Position numbers and translations under genes: made by a program. Positions 1 to 13,400 of a stretch of DNA of 64,000 nt are shown here, one piece after another. Within the stretch, counting starts at the first letter, position 1; each line of letters begins with the position of its first letter. The DNA is from Phalacrocorax aristotelis. Taxonomy: Eukaryota; Chordata; Aves; Suliformes; Phalacrocoracidae. The notes beneath the pieces were generated by a model that worked only from the letters and a program-made list of their open reading frames with translations, was not told the origin of the DNA and searched no databases. Where the stretch lies: contig NC_134279.1 in assembly GCF_949628215.1 (NCBI RefSeq), positions 59,007,766 to 59,071,765 on the forward strand, written 5' to 3'.

Positions 1-289
1 GCGTTAGACTCGAGCAGGCAGTAAGACCACACCTTCCGTGCAGTTTTAATCACAGCTCTCCCCTTCCACAGATCCGCAGCGAGGCAGAACCGCCGGCCGG
101 AACCACAGCTTCATTTTTCACCCCTCTACCCAAGCCACCAGTTGTATCAGTCTGCCTTTACTGCCGAGTGCTTCTCCTTTTCCCTGGCTGAACAATACCG
201 GAGGACTCTGCTCCCTTCCCAGAGACGGTTGACTCGCCTTGAAATGAAACGCGAACATCTGCAAACTCTTAGGCTGGACTTTAGCAACC

Positions 290-840
290 GAGAGCGGAGG
301 CCGGCGGGCGCGGCGCCGCCTACCTTAGCCACCCAGCTGAACAATGGTGACATCCTACGGGCTCCGGCGCGGCGGCGGCCGGTGGCAGCGGCGATCCCCG
401 GCTCCGGCCGCTCCTCTCCGCCTCCCGCCTGCCGCTCCCGCCGCCTTATGCGCGGGGAGGGGCGGCAAGGGGAGGGGACCCAGCCCGCTGGCCCGGCCTC
501 AGAAAGTTTCTCGGGCGGCGGGACCGTGGGCTTGCCGCGCCCGGGAGGCCCCCAGCGGCGGCGCCGGCTGCTGCTGCGGGGCGGGAAGAGAAGGAGGGAT
601 GGGGACGGGAAGGGAAAGGAAAGGAAAGAGAGGGGAGGGGAGGGCCGGGCCGGGCCGGGCCGGGCCGGGGCTGCGTCCCGCCTCCGCCGTGCTCCGCCCC
701 CGCCGGGGTGCCCCGCACCGCGCTGCCGCCGCCCGGCCGGCCCCGGGAGGGCGGGAAGGGAGCGGGCTCGCCCCCCGGCTGCTAGCCCGAAAAGGCGGAC
801 AACAGCCCGCTGCCTCGCTGCGCTGCCCTTCCACGTAATT
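290..840 (-). promoter_or_regulatory. Intronic CpG island, possible internal TBC1D1 promoter
   Basis: A CpG-dense block of about 550 bp has purine-rich (GGAAA)n-like sequence at 608-640 and a (GGGCC)n tract at 642-670. It lies 23 kb downstream of the TBC1D1 first coding exon, inside the presumed intron. CpG islands in bird introns often mark alternative promoters. Strand is inferred from the donor described in the next entry; plus-strand activity cannot be excluded. Confidence 0.6.
325..353 (-). CDS. Candidate alternative first coding exon (MSPLFSWVAK), partial
   Basis: On the minus strand an ATG at 351-353 with A at -3 opens MSPLFSWVAK and meets a donor, GGCTAAG|GTAGGC, after ten codons in phase 0. 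The TBC1D1 first coding exon also ends in phase 0, so this mini-exon could splice in frame to the next TBC1D1 exon and replace the first 139 residues. What is seen is the ATG, the donor and the CpG context; the link to TBC1D1 is inference. The upstream extent of the exon is unknown. It could instead belong to an unrelated transcript or be chance. Confidence 0.35.
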
Positions 841-3344
841 CAGCGCAAAAGCCAGGATTCACAGCTCTTCAGAAAGAAACATCCCACGCGGTCCGCACAA
901 CTTGCTGGGAACATGCTGGCATTGAAGTCAGGCGTAATGTTAAAACATCAAGGAAAAATCACCTGTTTGAAACCACCATGAAATGTTACACTTCCTGTCA
1001 GGCTTGCCATTCACGTTAGCTAATGGCATTTGACATCACACACTACCAGCTCTACTTCCAGAAATAAGCTGTCAAAGAGTATTTAAAACCCAGTATGGCA
1101 CAAGTCAATAGCATGCATGTTTCCAGCAGGTCAAGGGATGTTACCTGCCACCCAGAGAGGAAATCTGTTCATCCCTGTTGTCGCTCTGGCTGGACTGCCT
1201 GCGAACACATGCCCCTACTCCGTGGCTGTAGGGCTGCCTGAAAACAACTCATTTTCAGGCCCTCAGTTTGGAGAAGGGCACAGAACTTGGACCTCGCAGG
1301 AAATAACCCACTGGGCTCAAAACAAAAAGCCCTTAATTTTCCATCACCTCATAGAAACAAAGTGAAGAACTAGATTTGCAAAATTGTAACAGGAAAGCAT
1401 AGAGGCCTGTTCTGTACTTGTTCCCATTAAAATTCTGCTGCTCAAAGTTAGGTGTCGAAGTGCCAAATTCAGCTCTTCACTTTGCCCACAGACACTCTCA
1501 CCGAGACAGCCACCCCACTGGGCGAGTGTCCTGCATGTGCTTGCACTTGCTCACTCAGGGTTGAAGGAATAATCTCCAGGTTTAGAGCCGATGCTGTCCC
1601 ACTCATCTGAGTTATGAAACATCCACTGGAGCACAAGAGTGACACCCACGCACACAGGCCAGATTGAAGCACAGCCAATCTCCCAGCTCACTGAGGCAGC
1701 AAAGGGGCTGTTTTGCCCCTGCCCCAGACTGCACGATCCTGCAGCCCTGGGTTTGGCTCACACAAAGCAAACGAGGCAACCACCTGTACCACCTCCTAAA
1801 GCTGCACTGGCGAGCACTGTAGTGCTAGCCGTGTGTGTGAGATAATGGGCCACGGTGGGCTCAGGGGGCAACACAAAAGCAGTTCTTCTCAGGTCGTACC
1901 TGTGGCATCCACAATACCTAAGCACGACACTTCTATCCACTTCCTCCTAAGGAACAGAGAATCACAAAACAAACCAGAACGCTGATGCAGAGCACTAACA
2001 CCTACCCAGGAAAGGTGGCACGAAACAAAGGATGGCAGCAGTGAAGCGTGATACCTGTCGTGGCCAATGCATCCCTGACAGTCCGAGAATGGAGGTATCC
2101 AACTGTGGTGGATGTGCGCACCGGTACGCAGCTGTGCATGCCCAGCCCGGGCCCAGCCTGGCAGCACTGTGGCCCAGCTGAGCTGGCGGTGGTGGAATGA
2201 GGGAAATCTGCTGCTACTGGATGCTAGACTCTAGCTAAATACTAGTTTACCCATCTGTAAAATAAAATCTTGACCAGTTTTGTTTGCTTGCTCAAACGCA
2301 CGCATATAATCAGGGGAAGAAATTTGATGTGGGAATTTGAAATCCTTTTCTTGAGCAACATTTTCCAGGGAGCCACAAAATACTAACCAATATGAGCTAA
2401 TAAACCAGCATGCAACTTACTTATGGTGACCTCCTCATGGTTGGAGAGCCCAAAGCCTGCCTGGACCTGTTTTTTAATCAACTTAAAACCTACACTACAG
2501 TTTCAGGAATTAATACCACAACGAATACATTGCATGTTTTCTTAAAAGGAGAATAGAGATCCATTTTCTAATAGTTCTACAGGTTAAAGTAGAGGTGATT
2601 CACAATGATGCCCAATGGCTGATTCTGTCATTACAATAGTAGTCACAGGCAGTTTGATTACATGGGTGCTCTTAGACATAAGCCAAATAAATGACTAAAT
2701 ATGACCAGCACTCACTCTGGTGGTGGTCTCTAAAGGTTTACTGGCAAGATAGAGGAAAGAAATTTTCACTGCTGATACTGTTCACGACATACAGAGTACA
2801 TACATGAAGAAATGACATCTGTTATTAGGGCTTTAAACTACGCACCTAATAAGAACATTAGAAGTATTACCATTTGAAGTGTGGAACCGGGTCTGCTTTT
2901 ATTTCATAGAGCAAGCGAGGGCAAAAGCAAGGCAGAATGTTCCTCGTTACGTGCTGCTTACAAGTTGTACAGTATATCCACTGTTTGGGTGATAGCATTA
3001 GAGCTCCATTTCTCTAATGCTGTGAACAATATTATTTCTAAATAATTATTTCTTCCCTTTCTCTGAGGAGATGCTGCCTCTTTGGGATATTTTCCAGCTC
3101 TCCCTTCCTGACTGGCACCCTTCCACAGTTTTAAACTAACAATGCACACATCTCCTCTGAGTCCGCATTAAATGCTGATGTCAATCAGGAGATCTGGCTT
3201 CTCACCCTGGCTGCAACTGGCTCAAAGCACCATCCCCAATGTGTTACTTCACACTATTTAGCTTCTAAACCTGTTGCACATAATTTTTATAGTGATGTTC
3301 ATATGATTTTAAAAGCACTGTGAAACCTTCCACATGCTTCTACA
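841..3344. other. Presumed TBC1D1 intron, no feature seen
   Basis: Mixed-composition sequence with no coding exon, recognisable repeat or RNA gene. Several short chance ORFs are present (for example 1117-1365 plus and 1889-2167 minus) without family resemblance. Confidence 0.6.
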
Positions 3345-3530
3345 GGACTGGGAGGAAAGGTGGCCTTGTGGTGAAGACACTGAATTAGGAGACAGAGTAA
3401 CAGCGAATGAATCCCAACTTCTGCTGTTAACATGACTTTCAGGCATACTACTTCACTCGCGCTGCTTTAGTTCATCTGTTAAATGGAGGTGATATCTACC
3501 AGCCTTGAAGGAAGGAGTGGGCACTCTCAT
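3345..3530 (+). mobile_element. MIR-like SINE, old copy
   Basis: The sequence follows the MIR/CORE-SINE order. A tRNA-derived head (GTGGCCTTGTGG...AAGACACTGAA) is followed by ATCCCAACTTCTGCTG, then a TACTTCACT...GTTCATCTGTTAAATGGAGGTGAT core corresponding to the conserved 'cttcact...catctgtaaaatgggg' block. Many substitutions indicate great age. It lies in the presumed TBC1D1 intron. Matched from memory of the family consensus, not by alignment. Confidence 0.6.
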
Positions 3531-4337
3531 TGGCATTTGGGAAACAGCTGGCAGCTAAGCTTAAGTGTTCAGTGATTGCTGATTAAGAGGTTAATAATGC
3601 ATGAAATTCTTTAGTGTAAATGAAAAGGTCACTGTGTTGCTCACCTTCCAAAAAAGATAGATTTAGCAATGTATTAGAAACAATAATGACATTCATTTTT
3701 CAGGATGTTCAACTTTCTAAAAACAAAACCTCTGTATTTTCCTATTTTAAGTTTGGCTTGTGCAAATAACTGCCTCTCCAAAAATACTATATAACCATTT
3801 TGGGTAAATGGAAAAACTCAGGGCCAGGGAATGACATCTGTATTGCATAAACAGTAAGTAGCTCTTGATACCACCTTATCTAAGTGTATGATCTTTTAAA
3901 ATCCAAAACAAAACCCTCATTCCTATGAACTGTTCCATGTTATCATGGAAAATATTAGCAAGATATTTGTGGCTGCTTTTGAAACAGTGGCAATTGAAAC
4001 ACTTCAAAGCCACAACTTAATGCTTACACCATCTGAAAGATGATTTTTCAGTTTTATAGGTGTCCTTCATAAATTTACACAAACACAAATACCCCCATCA
4101 TTTCTCCTCCAACAAAGCTCTCTATTAAAAGAAACTGTTTGGAGATAAGGAGAGAGATGTGAGACATAAGGAAATATTAAGAAAAAAGGAGACTACAGTC
4201 AACATTTTAACTCAAAAGATTAGTATTTTCTTACTTGTTCTCCTCTGATTTCAGCTTTCTTTAGGTTTAATGGCTGTAAAGATTTTTGAGAGTCTCCACA
4301 ATATGTCACCACTGAATGAAGTCTCACAAGAAGCTGA

Positions 4338-4389
4338 ATTAAGAGTATAGCCACAACTGCTATATTAAGGGTATAGCCACAACCTGCGA
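4338..4389. repeat. Imperfect 26-bp tandem duplication
   Basis: Two adjacent copies share ATTAAGRGTATAGCCACAAC and begin at 4338 and 4364. They differ at one position within the shared part and more at the ends. Confidence 0.7.
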
Positions 4390-7300
4390 CCTGGCCTCTC
4401 CTGTTGCTTTTGTGTTAAATCTGGTGGTGGTTTTACAGCAGACCCCATTCCCTTCTGAAGCTTTTTCCTCTGAATTGCACTTAAATATGTTTCAGCAGCT
4501 ATTCTTCTCATTAATTATGCCCTCTGCCCACATTCACTGTTAGAGGTTTTGTTTCTCTTTTCTTTCCCTGTACACATGAAGGTCTTTGTAAATTCAGCTG
4601 AAAAAATGCAAGAAAAGAATATGCCTACCAGTAATTACGAGTATCCGTTATTTAGCCTTTGTTTAAAAACACCCACAGTTTTTATCCTTTATTACTTAGT
4701 TTTCACTTTTCATTAGGATTTCCTCGAGTCTTGTCTTACCCCTTCCCATTAGCAAGCGAGATGGTTTCTCCTTTATCAGAGGAAAAAGATAGAAAGAAAG
4801 TAACTACTATGAAAGTATTATTTGTCACATGAGTTCAGAATGTAATAATATTTTGATTCTTAGATACAGCTGTATTAAAAGATTCCACAACAAAGGTGTC
4901 TATTTAAGGAAACCCCACACATTTATGGCACCTCCATATGAGGCAAGATGAGACAAATGCTTCACCTGGATCCACCGATGGAAGAGAGTAACGAAATCAT
5001 CCGGATTTCATCCTATCCAAAGACTTGATCAAGCCTGTCTAGCTGGCTTCTGAAAAGAAACTGTGGTGAAGAGAAGTGTGAGCTTTGTAACTTCTTTTGG
5101 CTAAATTATAAGCAAACTCCTTTTTTCTCAATACAAAATAAACTAAAAGATTAATCACAAAACCAAACTACATTACCAAACAAGATCTACATCTGCCCCC
5201 TGATGAGAAGCAACAGCAAGACCTGCCAGCTAACCACTGAGCAGCAGTGGCTGTCCCCTTAACACAAAGTGCATAGGAGCTCACTGCCCTGAGCTGCACA
5301 TCCACATGAAAGACGAAATCCAGGTCTCACCAAAGAAAATGAGATTATTTTCTTGGTGGTCTCCAGATACTCAGCAGAAACAGCAATGGCAATGTTTTGG
5401 GTAATCTTCTTTGTACTGTTAGTGAGTTAAAAAGTGTAGGTTGAAGTGTTTTGGCTATCTGCTAACCAGTAGCAAATACGAAAAATGCAAGACATTGGGC
5501 CAGTGCCCAGAGATAACATGCAATTCACTTCCTGTGTGGCAGCCAGAAAAGAACAATTCCTCAGCAGAGTGCTGGGCACTGAGTCAGCAGTGGAGACCTT
5601 TCCAACCTCTCCTGTAGGTTTTAGCTTTTATACAATTGTCTTTTCAGCCACAAAATCTGTAACTGCTAAAATGCTTTGGTTCAAGTGATATTAGCATTCC
5701 ATTCCCTCTCAGGAATGAAAAGCAATGTTGGTGATGGGTTATCTGTCCTCTTTCCTACCAGCAGTATCCATCCTCTCTCCAACAGATGTTAGAGCACAAC
5801 AGGGTTACCATGTGCTGAGGCTCATTTAGGATTCTGGATCTCAGCAAGAGGATGGAGGGAAGGATGGATCTGTGAAGGGAAAGATGATCCCACAGTACGT
5901 AGGAGAGAAGCACAGAGCCCAAGGGTCATGTTGCTCAGCAGACAGTGGAATGAAGCCCTCCTTGGGCAAGTGTTGTCCTGCAGGCAAGGTTAGATCAACT
6001 AGAGTGAGGTCATGAGAGGATTAGATTATAAAATGCATCATGAGGTGTAAGTAGCTTTCCTAGTTGCTGCCATTATCCAAAGATTCTTCCCTGTGGGTCT
6101 GTTTTGGACAAAGAAGTGTTCAGATGTTCTCTTTCCCTTGAAAAGGTATATCTAGAGTAAATGGATTGTTTTCTTATGCCCTATTATAAGGCAGTTCTGG
6201 GTGATAGCTGATGCAGAGCTGACCAGTCAGACATCTTGACTAGAACAGATCATCTCTTAGCATTTGATTCAGAAAGTTCAGAGTAAAAAGGTTTTGGTGA
6301 AGTCCTTAATCAAACAAGTGACTGGAGAAAATACTACTCATGGAACATGGAACCCATTATTCTGTAGAGGACCTATCTTTGCATGACGATGAATGTTACA
6401 GAGAATCTAAAACTAGGGTAAAGTAGCTTTACCTTCAACACCTGAAGTTGGCTACAGGAGGAGCAGCTGATAAAAAGACGCCTTTAGGTGTACAGTATCT
6501 GACCAACAAACACGATGCATGCCAAAGGTACCTGCAAAATCCAGGTACAGAGGGAAAGCAACATTACAGAGAAAGAGAGGTAACCAAGGCTATACATACT
6601 CAGTGTAACAACAAACACAATCTAGCTTTAGGATGGTAGTGCCCATTCATAAACATTAAGGCCATCTGGTGCAAAACACTCCTCAGGACTGAAATCATCC
6701 TGGCACTTCAAACACTTCCAAAAACATTGATGACTACAAGCTTTATACTGGATTGAGTATTTTTTGTCTTCCCACAGCCAGCAAAAAAAAAAAAAAGCTT
6801 AAAGCTGTTGGGAACTTTGCCATGGGTTGTGACTAATTCTGCTCAACCATGACCATATGTTTGCGTTTGACCAAGATCAAATGTGCACTGCTGAGTGATC
6901 CAATTTGATCAACCAATGTGATCTCTATAAATGAGCAAGAAAACACAGCCTGAATCTGCAGATAAGTCCAGGCACACTTGTGAAGAGATCACTTCGATCT
7001 GAATTAGCTGGATACAAAAAACCCACAAGGACAACATGGCAAATGAGCAACAGGTAAAATTCAGTGCATAGCAGGGAATTGCCACACAGAGACATCAGAG
7101 TTGCCACACATTCATTCTGTCTTGCGACGGAAGGTTTTCCAGCAGCTGTGAAACTGGAGCAGGAAGAGTGGAGCACAAGCAGAGCAAACTGACAAATTGC
7201 AGAAGCAGATTACAGAGTTGAAATTAAATGGGGATGCTCCCAGTGCACAGTGACAAAAAGAGGTCAAGCCCTTGAGATCATAAACTAGGTCTTGACTGTG

Positions 7301-10300
7301 GTTGAAACAGTTGGAAACCTCCTGGTTTTCTCCCTGCAGGGCAATATATCTTGGACTTCTCAGTGTCACCAAGCTGAGGGACAACTAACGGAGCTCTTCA
7401 GGTTGCTGAGGTGGCTCTTGTGGAGGGAGCAGCAGCGCCGCAGGGATGACACACCTGCACACACACTCCGACACAAGTGGATAAACCGCAAAATATTAAT
7501 GATGCAAGACTTCTTATTTTAAAAATCCCCTTGACAATGGGATGTGAAGGATGTGACAATTAAATGGAGATTAATGTCCAATGGCACTGGATATATGGCC
7601 ATGGAAAGACTTTGCACCCTTTTCCTCCAGCCTCCCACTGCTTCCTTACAGCAAGCACTGAAATGTCTCAGGAGAAAAAAAACTATCAAAGTTTAAGAAG
7701 TATTTTCTGAAATGCAATTAATTAAAGGTTATACTTAAAGTGTTCCTTGATCTGGAAGCTTACATGGCTAACCCAAGTTACTCAGATGGGAAGAAAGAGA
7801 CTTCATTTGAAAATATGTCTCATTTCCTTTGTGGAGAAGCACTACCTCACACAGAAAAAAAAATTAAATACTAAGCACTTCTACTTCCAACAACAAATAA
7901 GTGATATAGTAAAAAAAGTCTAGAAAGTGTTGAGGAAAACCTGACTACAAAGAGAAAACGACAACCCACACTTAACTCCTTAAAATCAAAACATAATTAT
8001 AAAATGTATTGATTCCCCATGTGCTATGGGACATACACATACTATGAATGCCTATTTCCATTACATGGGATTTCTTGATAGTTAAGATGTCCATATTCAC
8101 TTTATCCTATTAGAACACTCTAGTAATGAATAATATAAAATAAGCAATTTTGTATGCATAAGTTTATGGAGTTATAGCCTTGCTCTTTGTTCACATCATT
8201 AACTATAAACACAAAAATACTGCCACAGCCCTAACCATTATTTTGTGTACTTCAATTGCAACAGTAGGAGACTGGGAAAGTAGATTGGGTTCCACAGTAC
8301 AGAGAGCCATGAATAGTAGCCAGTCTTCTCAGTTCTCCACAACTTACTCAATGACTTAATAAATATATTTCTAACAGCATTCATATATGTAAAAAGCATA
8401 TTGATCTCTCATAACTGAATTCAGCCGCAATCCCCATAGACAGTACACAGATTCTATTGGACTTTTACTGTAGTTCAGATACTGTAAAGCAACATCCATT
8501 TCAGTAAACAGAAAAAACACAACAGAATAAAACTTCAAGTGTTAACCACTCCACCCCCAACCCATAACATTCTCGGTTTTGCTGGAAAGAGCTTAACAAT
8601 AAAAACTATTACACCAGGTTTATCTCTCAGCAGGTTTAGGGTCCAGAATTTAACTACAGTCAATGCAGCTATATTGCAATTTACATACGATGAGCATGTG
8701 GGTGTAAAAGCTATTCATCTGAGAAGGATCCAGTCCTGCCTCCACTAAAACCACAGACCAAGCTGCTATGCATCTTAAATGTAGATAACAAAAAGAAGAA
8801 ATACCGTATCATCCTGTTCTTTTGCAGAATCAAGCTGAAAAAATTTTAATTTCTGCCACGTTGCCCTCATATCATAAGCCGCCCTGTGCCAGTGCTCTTG
8901 GATGAAACCCCAGTGGGAGAACTGCAGCAGCCTGTGGAGGACTCATCAGGCCCTTGTAGCTGATTAAGAGGTGCACTCAGCAACCCGCCCGGCCCTCGCT
9001 CTGCGCTGCTTCTCATCACCAGCCTTTCATTTGATTACAAGCTGCAGCACAGTCCTTCCCTAGATATTTCCTGTGTAATGTGGAATTGAGAATACCACTG
9101 GAACCTACTAATATAATCATTTGCATGTATGGTAATTTTGTACGGTGCATATAAATCTGCCTTTTTATTAATGTATCTGCATTTTTTTATTTTGCCAAGT
9201 TGTGCTGTTGATTATATTCCTTCTTAGCTGTCTGAAAGTGTTAAGTTTTATCAGTGACATTCCTCCACACACTTATAACTTACTGTTTCGTATCTCTCCC
9301 CTTCCTACCCTCTTCTCAGGGCTTATTAACCCATTGAGTGTATCTTTGGCAATGATGTGGGCTCTTTTGCTCTTGTGATTTTATATATTTTTGGCTAAGT
9401 CATACTGTCTTTCAATAACAGCAAAAGCCACGAAATGGCAATAAACCATCTTTAAAACCACTCTCTCTACCAATCTAAAAAAACACCTTCCCCACGATTC
9501 AGTTAGCTTTCCATTCAGAAGTTTGCAGCTCCTGGTTTCATTACAAACAACGCTCCATATTTAGTTATTTTAATAATTCCGTTTGACTCCTAAAAACACG
9601 CTGGAAAACATTTGTGAAATGTAACACACAATACAGAGACTTTTAAAATGCAGCAATAGGATTTGTCCTTACAGCTCTTTTGTGGTTTTGATAAAGCTGC
9701 AATGCTTCGAAGGGCTCAGGATATATTACCCTAAGACACTGCTGCATATTTTGGCCACATGTGCTGACAGCGCTTCCGCTCCTCTGCCAGAACAATGGAA
9801 ACCGTTGTGTGCTGAGTCAGCTATCCCACAACCACGGATCCATGCAGACTGAATGCATTCACTCACTACAGGTTTCTTTAACCATGTCTTATCACTGAGA
9901 ACACTAGATAGCTGTGTCATTTCACATAAGACTCTTGGAGTAGGTAAAAATTTGGGAAATATGTATATATTTTCAGGAATAAAGACCAAAATATTATTTG
10001 ACTTGTGGTAGGCTACTGAAATAGATAAAGTTACAAAAAATAATCAAGGGCCATTTCTGCCATTTCCTCCATCCTGGCTATTTCCATACCCAACAGGGAA
10101 TTCTGGTGTTCCAGGAGAAACCTGCAGACAGCTGGATGCATGGGCTGGACAGCTGAACTCCTCACTCAGACGACCTGGTAAGTTCAGATACCACTGAAAC
10201 TTGTGAGCCTGAGCTCACATCTCTGAATGTGTTCACAGGCACAAAGACCCAAATAAATAAGTGAACCTCAGCTGGGCAGGGTCTTTTACCCCAGGATGTA

Positions 10301-10428
10301 ATAAATTCTCAAGTCTCCTGCTGGTTTCAATCAATTTATGAGCAGAATGTAGGCCAGCCTTAATTCATTTTCCCATTTTGTTTCTAACATGCAAAAAGCT
10401 GTAATATACAGCCAAACAGCGAGAGTAC

Positions 10429-10446
10429 AAAAAAAAAAAAAAAAAA
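10429..10446. repeat. Poly(A) tract, 18 bases
   Basis: An uninterrupted run of 18 A followed by a purine-rich GGAGAGAGAAG segment. No SINE or LINE body precedes it, so it reads as a simple repeat rather than a retroposon tail. Confidence 0.85.
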
Positions 10447-13400
10447 GGAGAGAGAAGAAGAAATCAAGTATTGTAAATGCATAATATCATACACACACGT
10501 TTTGATCTCCCTCACAATTCAGCTGGGACTGAACTCCAGCTGAGTCTACCTCAGGTCTAATTCACATGCAGTTGAGCTGTCTCAAGCTGGTATCAAGACT
10601 TGTAGAACAGACTGACATGCCTGTGTGTGTAAATGTCAGGTCACTGATGGTTATCTGGGTAAGGAAAATTTGTCACATACATAGTTTTTATACGGCCTGT
10701 TGGAAATGTGCAATCTCAAGCTGTGTGAAAGGATTTATCCCAAGACCTTGACAGTGTGTAAATTTGACAAGAAATGTACCTATAAATCAGAAACCTGTGT
10801 TTTGTTTGTTTGAGGTTCCTGGGAACTTTTCTGACTCTTCCAATCCTTGCTTGCATATGGACAGTCTATTATAACACAAAAACTGAAATGGAGGGGAAGA
10901 CTTCATTTTGAAGGAAAACTTGAAGCATGCCTTCTGCAATACCCAACCTATTTGCAGAGCACCCACTGAAAATCTCCTCCCAGCAAAAATTAAGCCTGCA
11001 TACAATCAGTGCATGCACTCTGAGGTTTATTGTCCTCTAGATGTAACTAGTTCATTACGCAGTTAATAACATACATGTAAAGAATACTCTGAAGTTCTGA
11101 AAGTTTATAGAAGAGAAACTTAGTCCTTAAGCAGACAAAAGTGTATTATATCAAGCTCAGAACATGACTGCAAGCTAATGTTTTCCCATCTGTCAGATAT
11201 CCTCCTGAGGTGAACTGAGACGTCCCAGAAGATCAGCTGATGCCAAACAGTAACCCCAGTTAAGCATGTGTCTTGCTTTGTGAATTTTAATACCTAAGAA
11301 TCAACTCCGGGAACACTAGTATTCCAGATCTAGAGACAGCACGTTTACTTACTTGTTCTTGTGCTTCCTCACTGCATAGCAACATATCAACTCATTACAA
11401 TACTTTTACAGGCCAAAAAAGCCCCATAAGGAGAACTCAAACAGAACTTCAAAGGGACAATTTGGGAAAAGGAAGGGAAAAAAAAAAGGGAATGATGGTA
11501 CTGAAATACTTATTGAAAGCCCACCGGGGTCTTTTGATTGATTTTAACCAGTCTTAGATTGAACCTTCAGTATCTCTAAGATAAGGCAAGGAATTCCTCT
11601 GCTGGTGGAAAGCAACAGCAGTAGAGGTGAAAACTGCCACAGCTGTCCCATTATCTTACATTGCTCTGGACAGCCACTAAGTGGCACTTAAACACCTCAT
11701 CTTAAGCTATGGTGAATCTGCAAATTGTTGTGAAGAGGGTGGCAGAAAAAAAGGAGTTATGCACTCTGCAGACTAATCCCTTTTAAGAACAATGAAGTTC
11801 ACTTCCTGCAATTAGAGAAACTTTCTGAGGGCCTGACTGTATGAAAATGTAACTGGCAGAAATGCTGTACAGTGTTCCATGCAAGCAGAAATACTGCACA
11901 GAGCTCCGCAGAAGCAACTGCTTCCTCTCCTAAATCCCAGTCCTGCTTTGGGAATCAGAGTGCCTCGTTCCAGTAGATCAGTACCCACTATTGTGCCATT
12001 TTGAAATATGGACTTAAATCAGGAAAATGAAAGTGCCTGATTGCTGCAGGGTGAACTAAAGCAGCCCTAACATCTTAACAATTTCTAGAAATGCCTCTGA
12101 GTTCAGTTGCAATTACAGATCTTTGCAGGGACCAATGCTATGTGATACACATTAGAACAGGGTTCTAGTAGTCGGCAGAGAATCAGGTGATGAATGGAGC
12201 TTTGCTCTTCTGAAGAATTCAGTACCTTATTTCTTCCTAGACATATGCCATACTTTCATTTGCATTTTTAATCAAAGAAAGGAACCCAATTTTCCTAATA
12301 GTGGTGTTGAATCAACTATGTTAAACATCCTGAATATGCTAATGCATTATAGTTATCATTTTTCTTTTTATTCCGTTCTAAAAGTGCTTCTGTTTCACTA
12401 AAGGTCTTTCTAAATGAATTAACTACAGAAATTGGAAACCATTTTTTCCTATGTGAACAACATAACTGTCATTGGAAAAAATCTGAAGATAAAACCAAGC
12501 AGAATAATATATTAGTTATTTCAGGTGCTAACCAAGCAAATACCAACAAGCACATGCAATGCCATTATTGCAAGTATTTCAGTTGTCTTCAGTGGAACTA
12601 GCCTGAACTTCGAGTGCAAACAGGTTTTCAGCATCGAACCTTCAAAATATTTATGTACAATTTCCTTGTTAGACTCTCAAAGAAACACCTCCATTTCAGT
12701 TAGCCCCAGGTTTAGATGTAAAATACACAACCAGATGTTACCTGCAAGCTCTATTTTTAACCTTTTTGCTGAATGTGGCCTCCAGAAGTCTCAAATTAAG
12801 AGTTAGGAATTTAATCTTTTATTCTCTCTTCATGTGAAAGTTCATTACGTTAAGATCAGAAGCACAGCATCCAAGCAACAAAGCAACTCACCAAGCCACA
12901 GTATATCATGATTACTAAGAATACAATTTTTAAGCACGTTCTGCATGTGTGAAACTAGTTTTGTGGGGTTTTTTAAAGACTGAAGCAAGAAGCTTGCAAA
13001 TGAAAAGCATTCAGTCAGTTATGTAGAAGAATCAAACTTAACCCAGTGCAATAGGAATCACCAGCACCGGAGCTGTTTTTATGACCAGCGATAGATCTCA
13101 ATCACTGCAACTCTGGGAAAAGTATGGTGAGGGTGGGAAAGAAAAAAGTCCACATCAACCAGCAGTTTCATACAAAGGACAAACCAAGTATAAACTGGCA
13201 TTATCCACTCAATCCTTGTATCAGATCCTCGATAATCAACCTCTAGGGCAGACACACATATCCATTTAAGCCTGTATTAGTCCAGTCACACAAATCATTC
13301 TTTAAGAAAATATTTCCCACAGCCCTTCCCATAACTTGATGTCCACAGAGAGGGTAAAAAAACAGAAATACAGAACAACTGTGTCTACACCGGGCAAGGG

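Noticed and set aside
142-981. 279-codon plus-strand frame across the intronic CpG island
   Set aside because: Composition is Arg/Pro/Gly/Ala-rich with no domain, and overlapping long frames occur on both strands, which is typical of CpG-island sequence rather than a gene.
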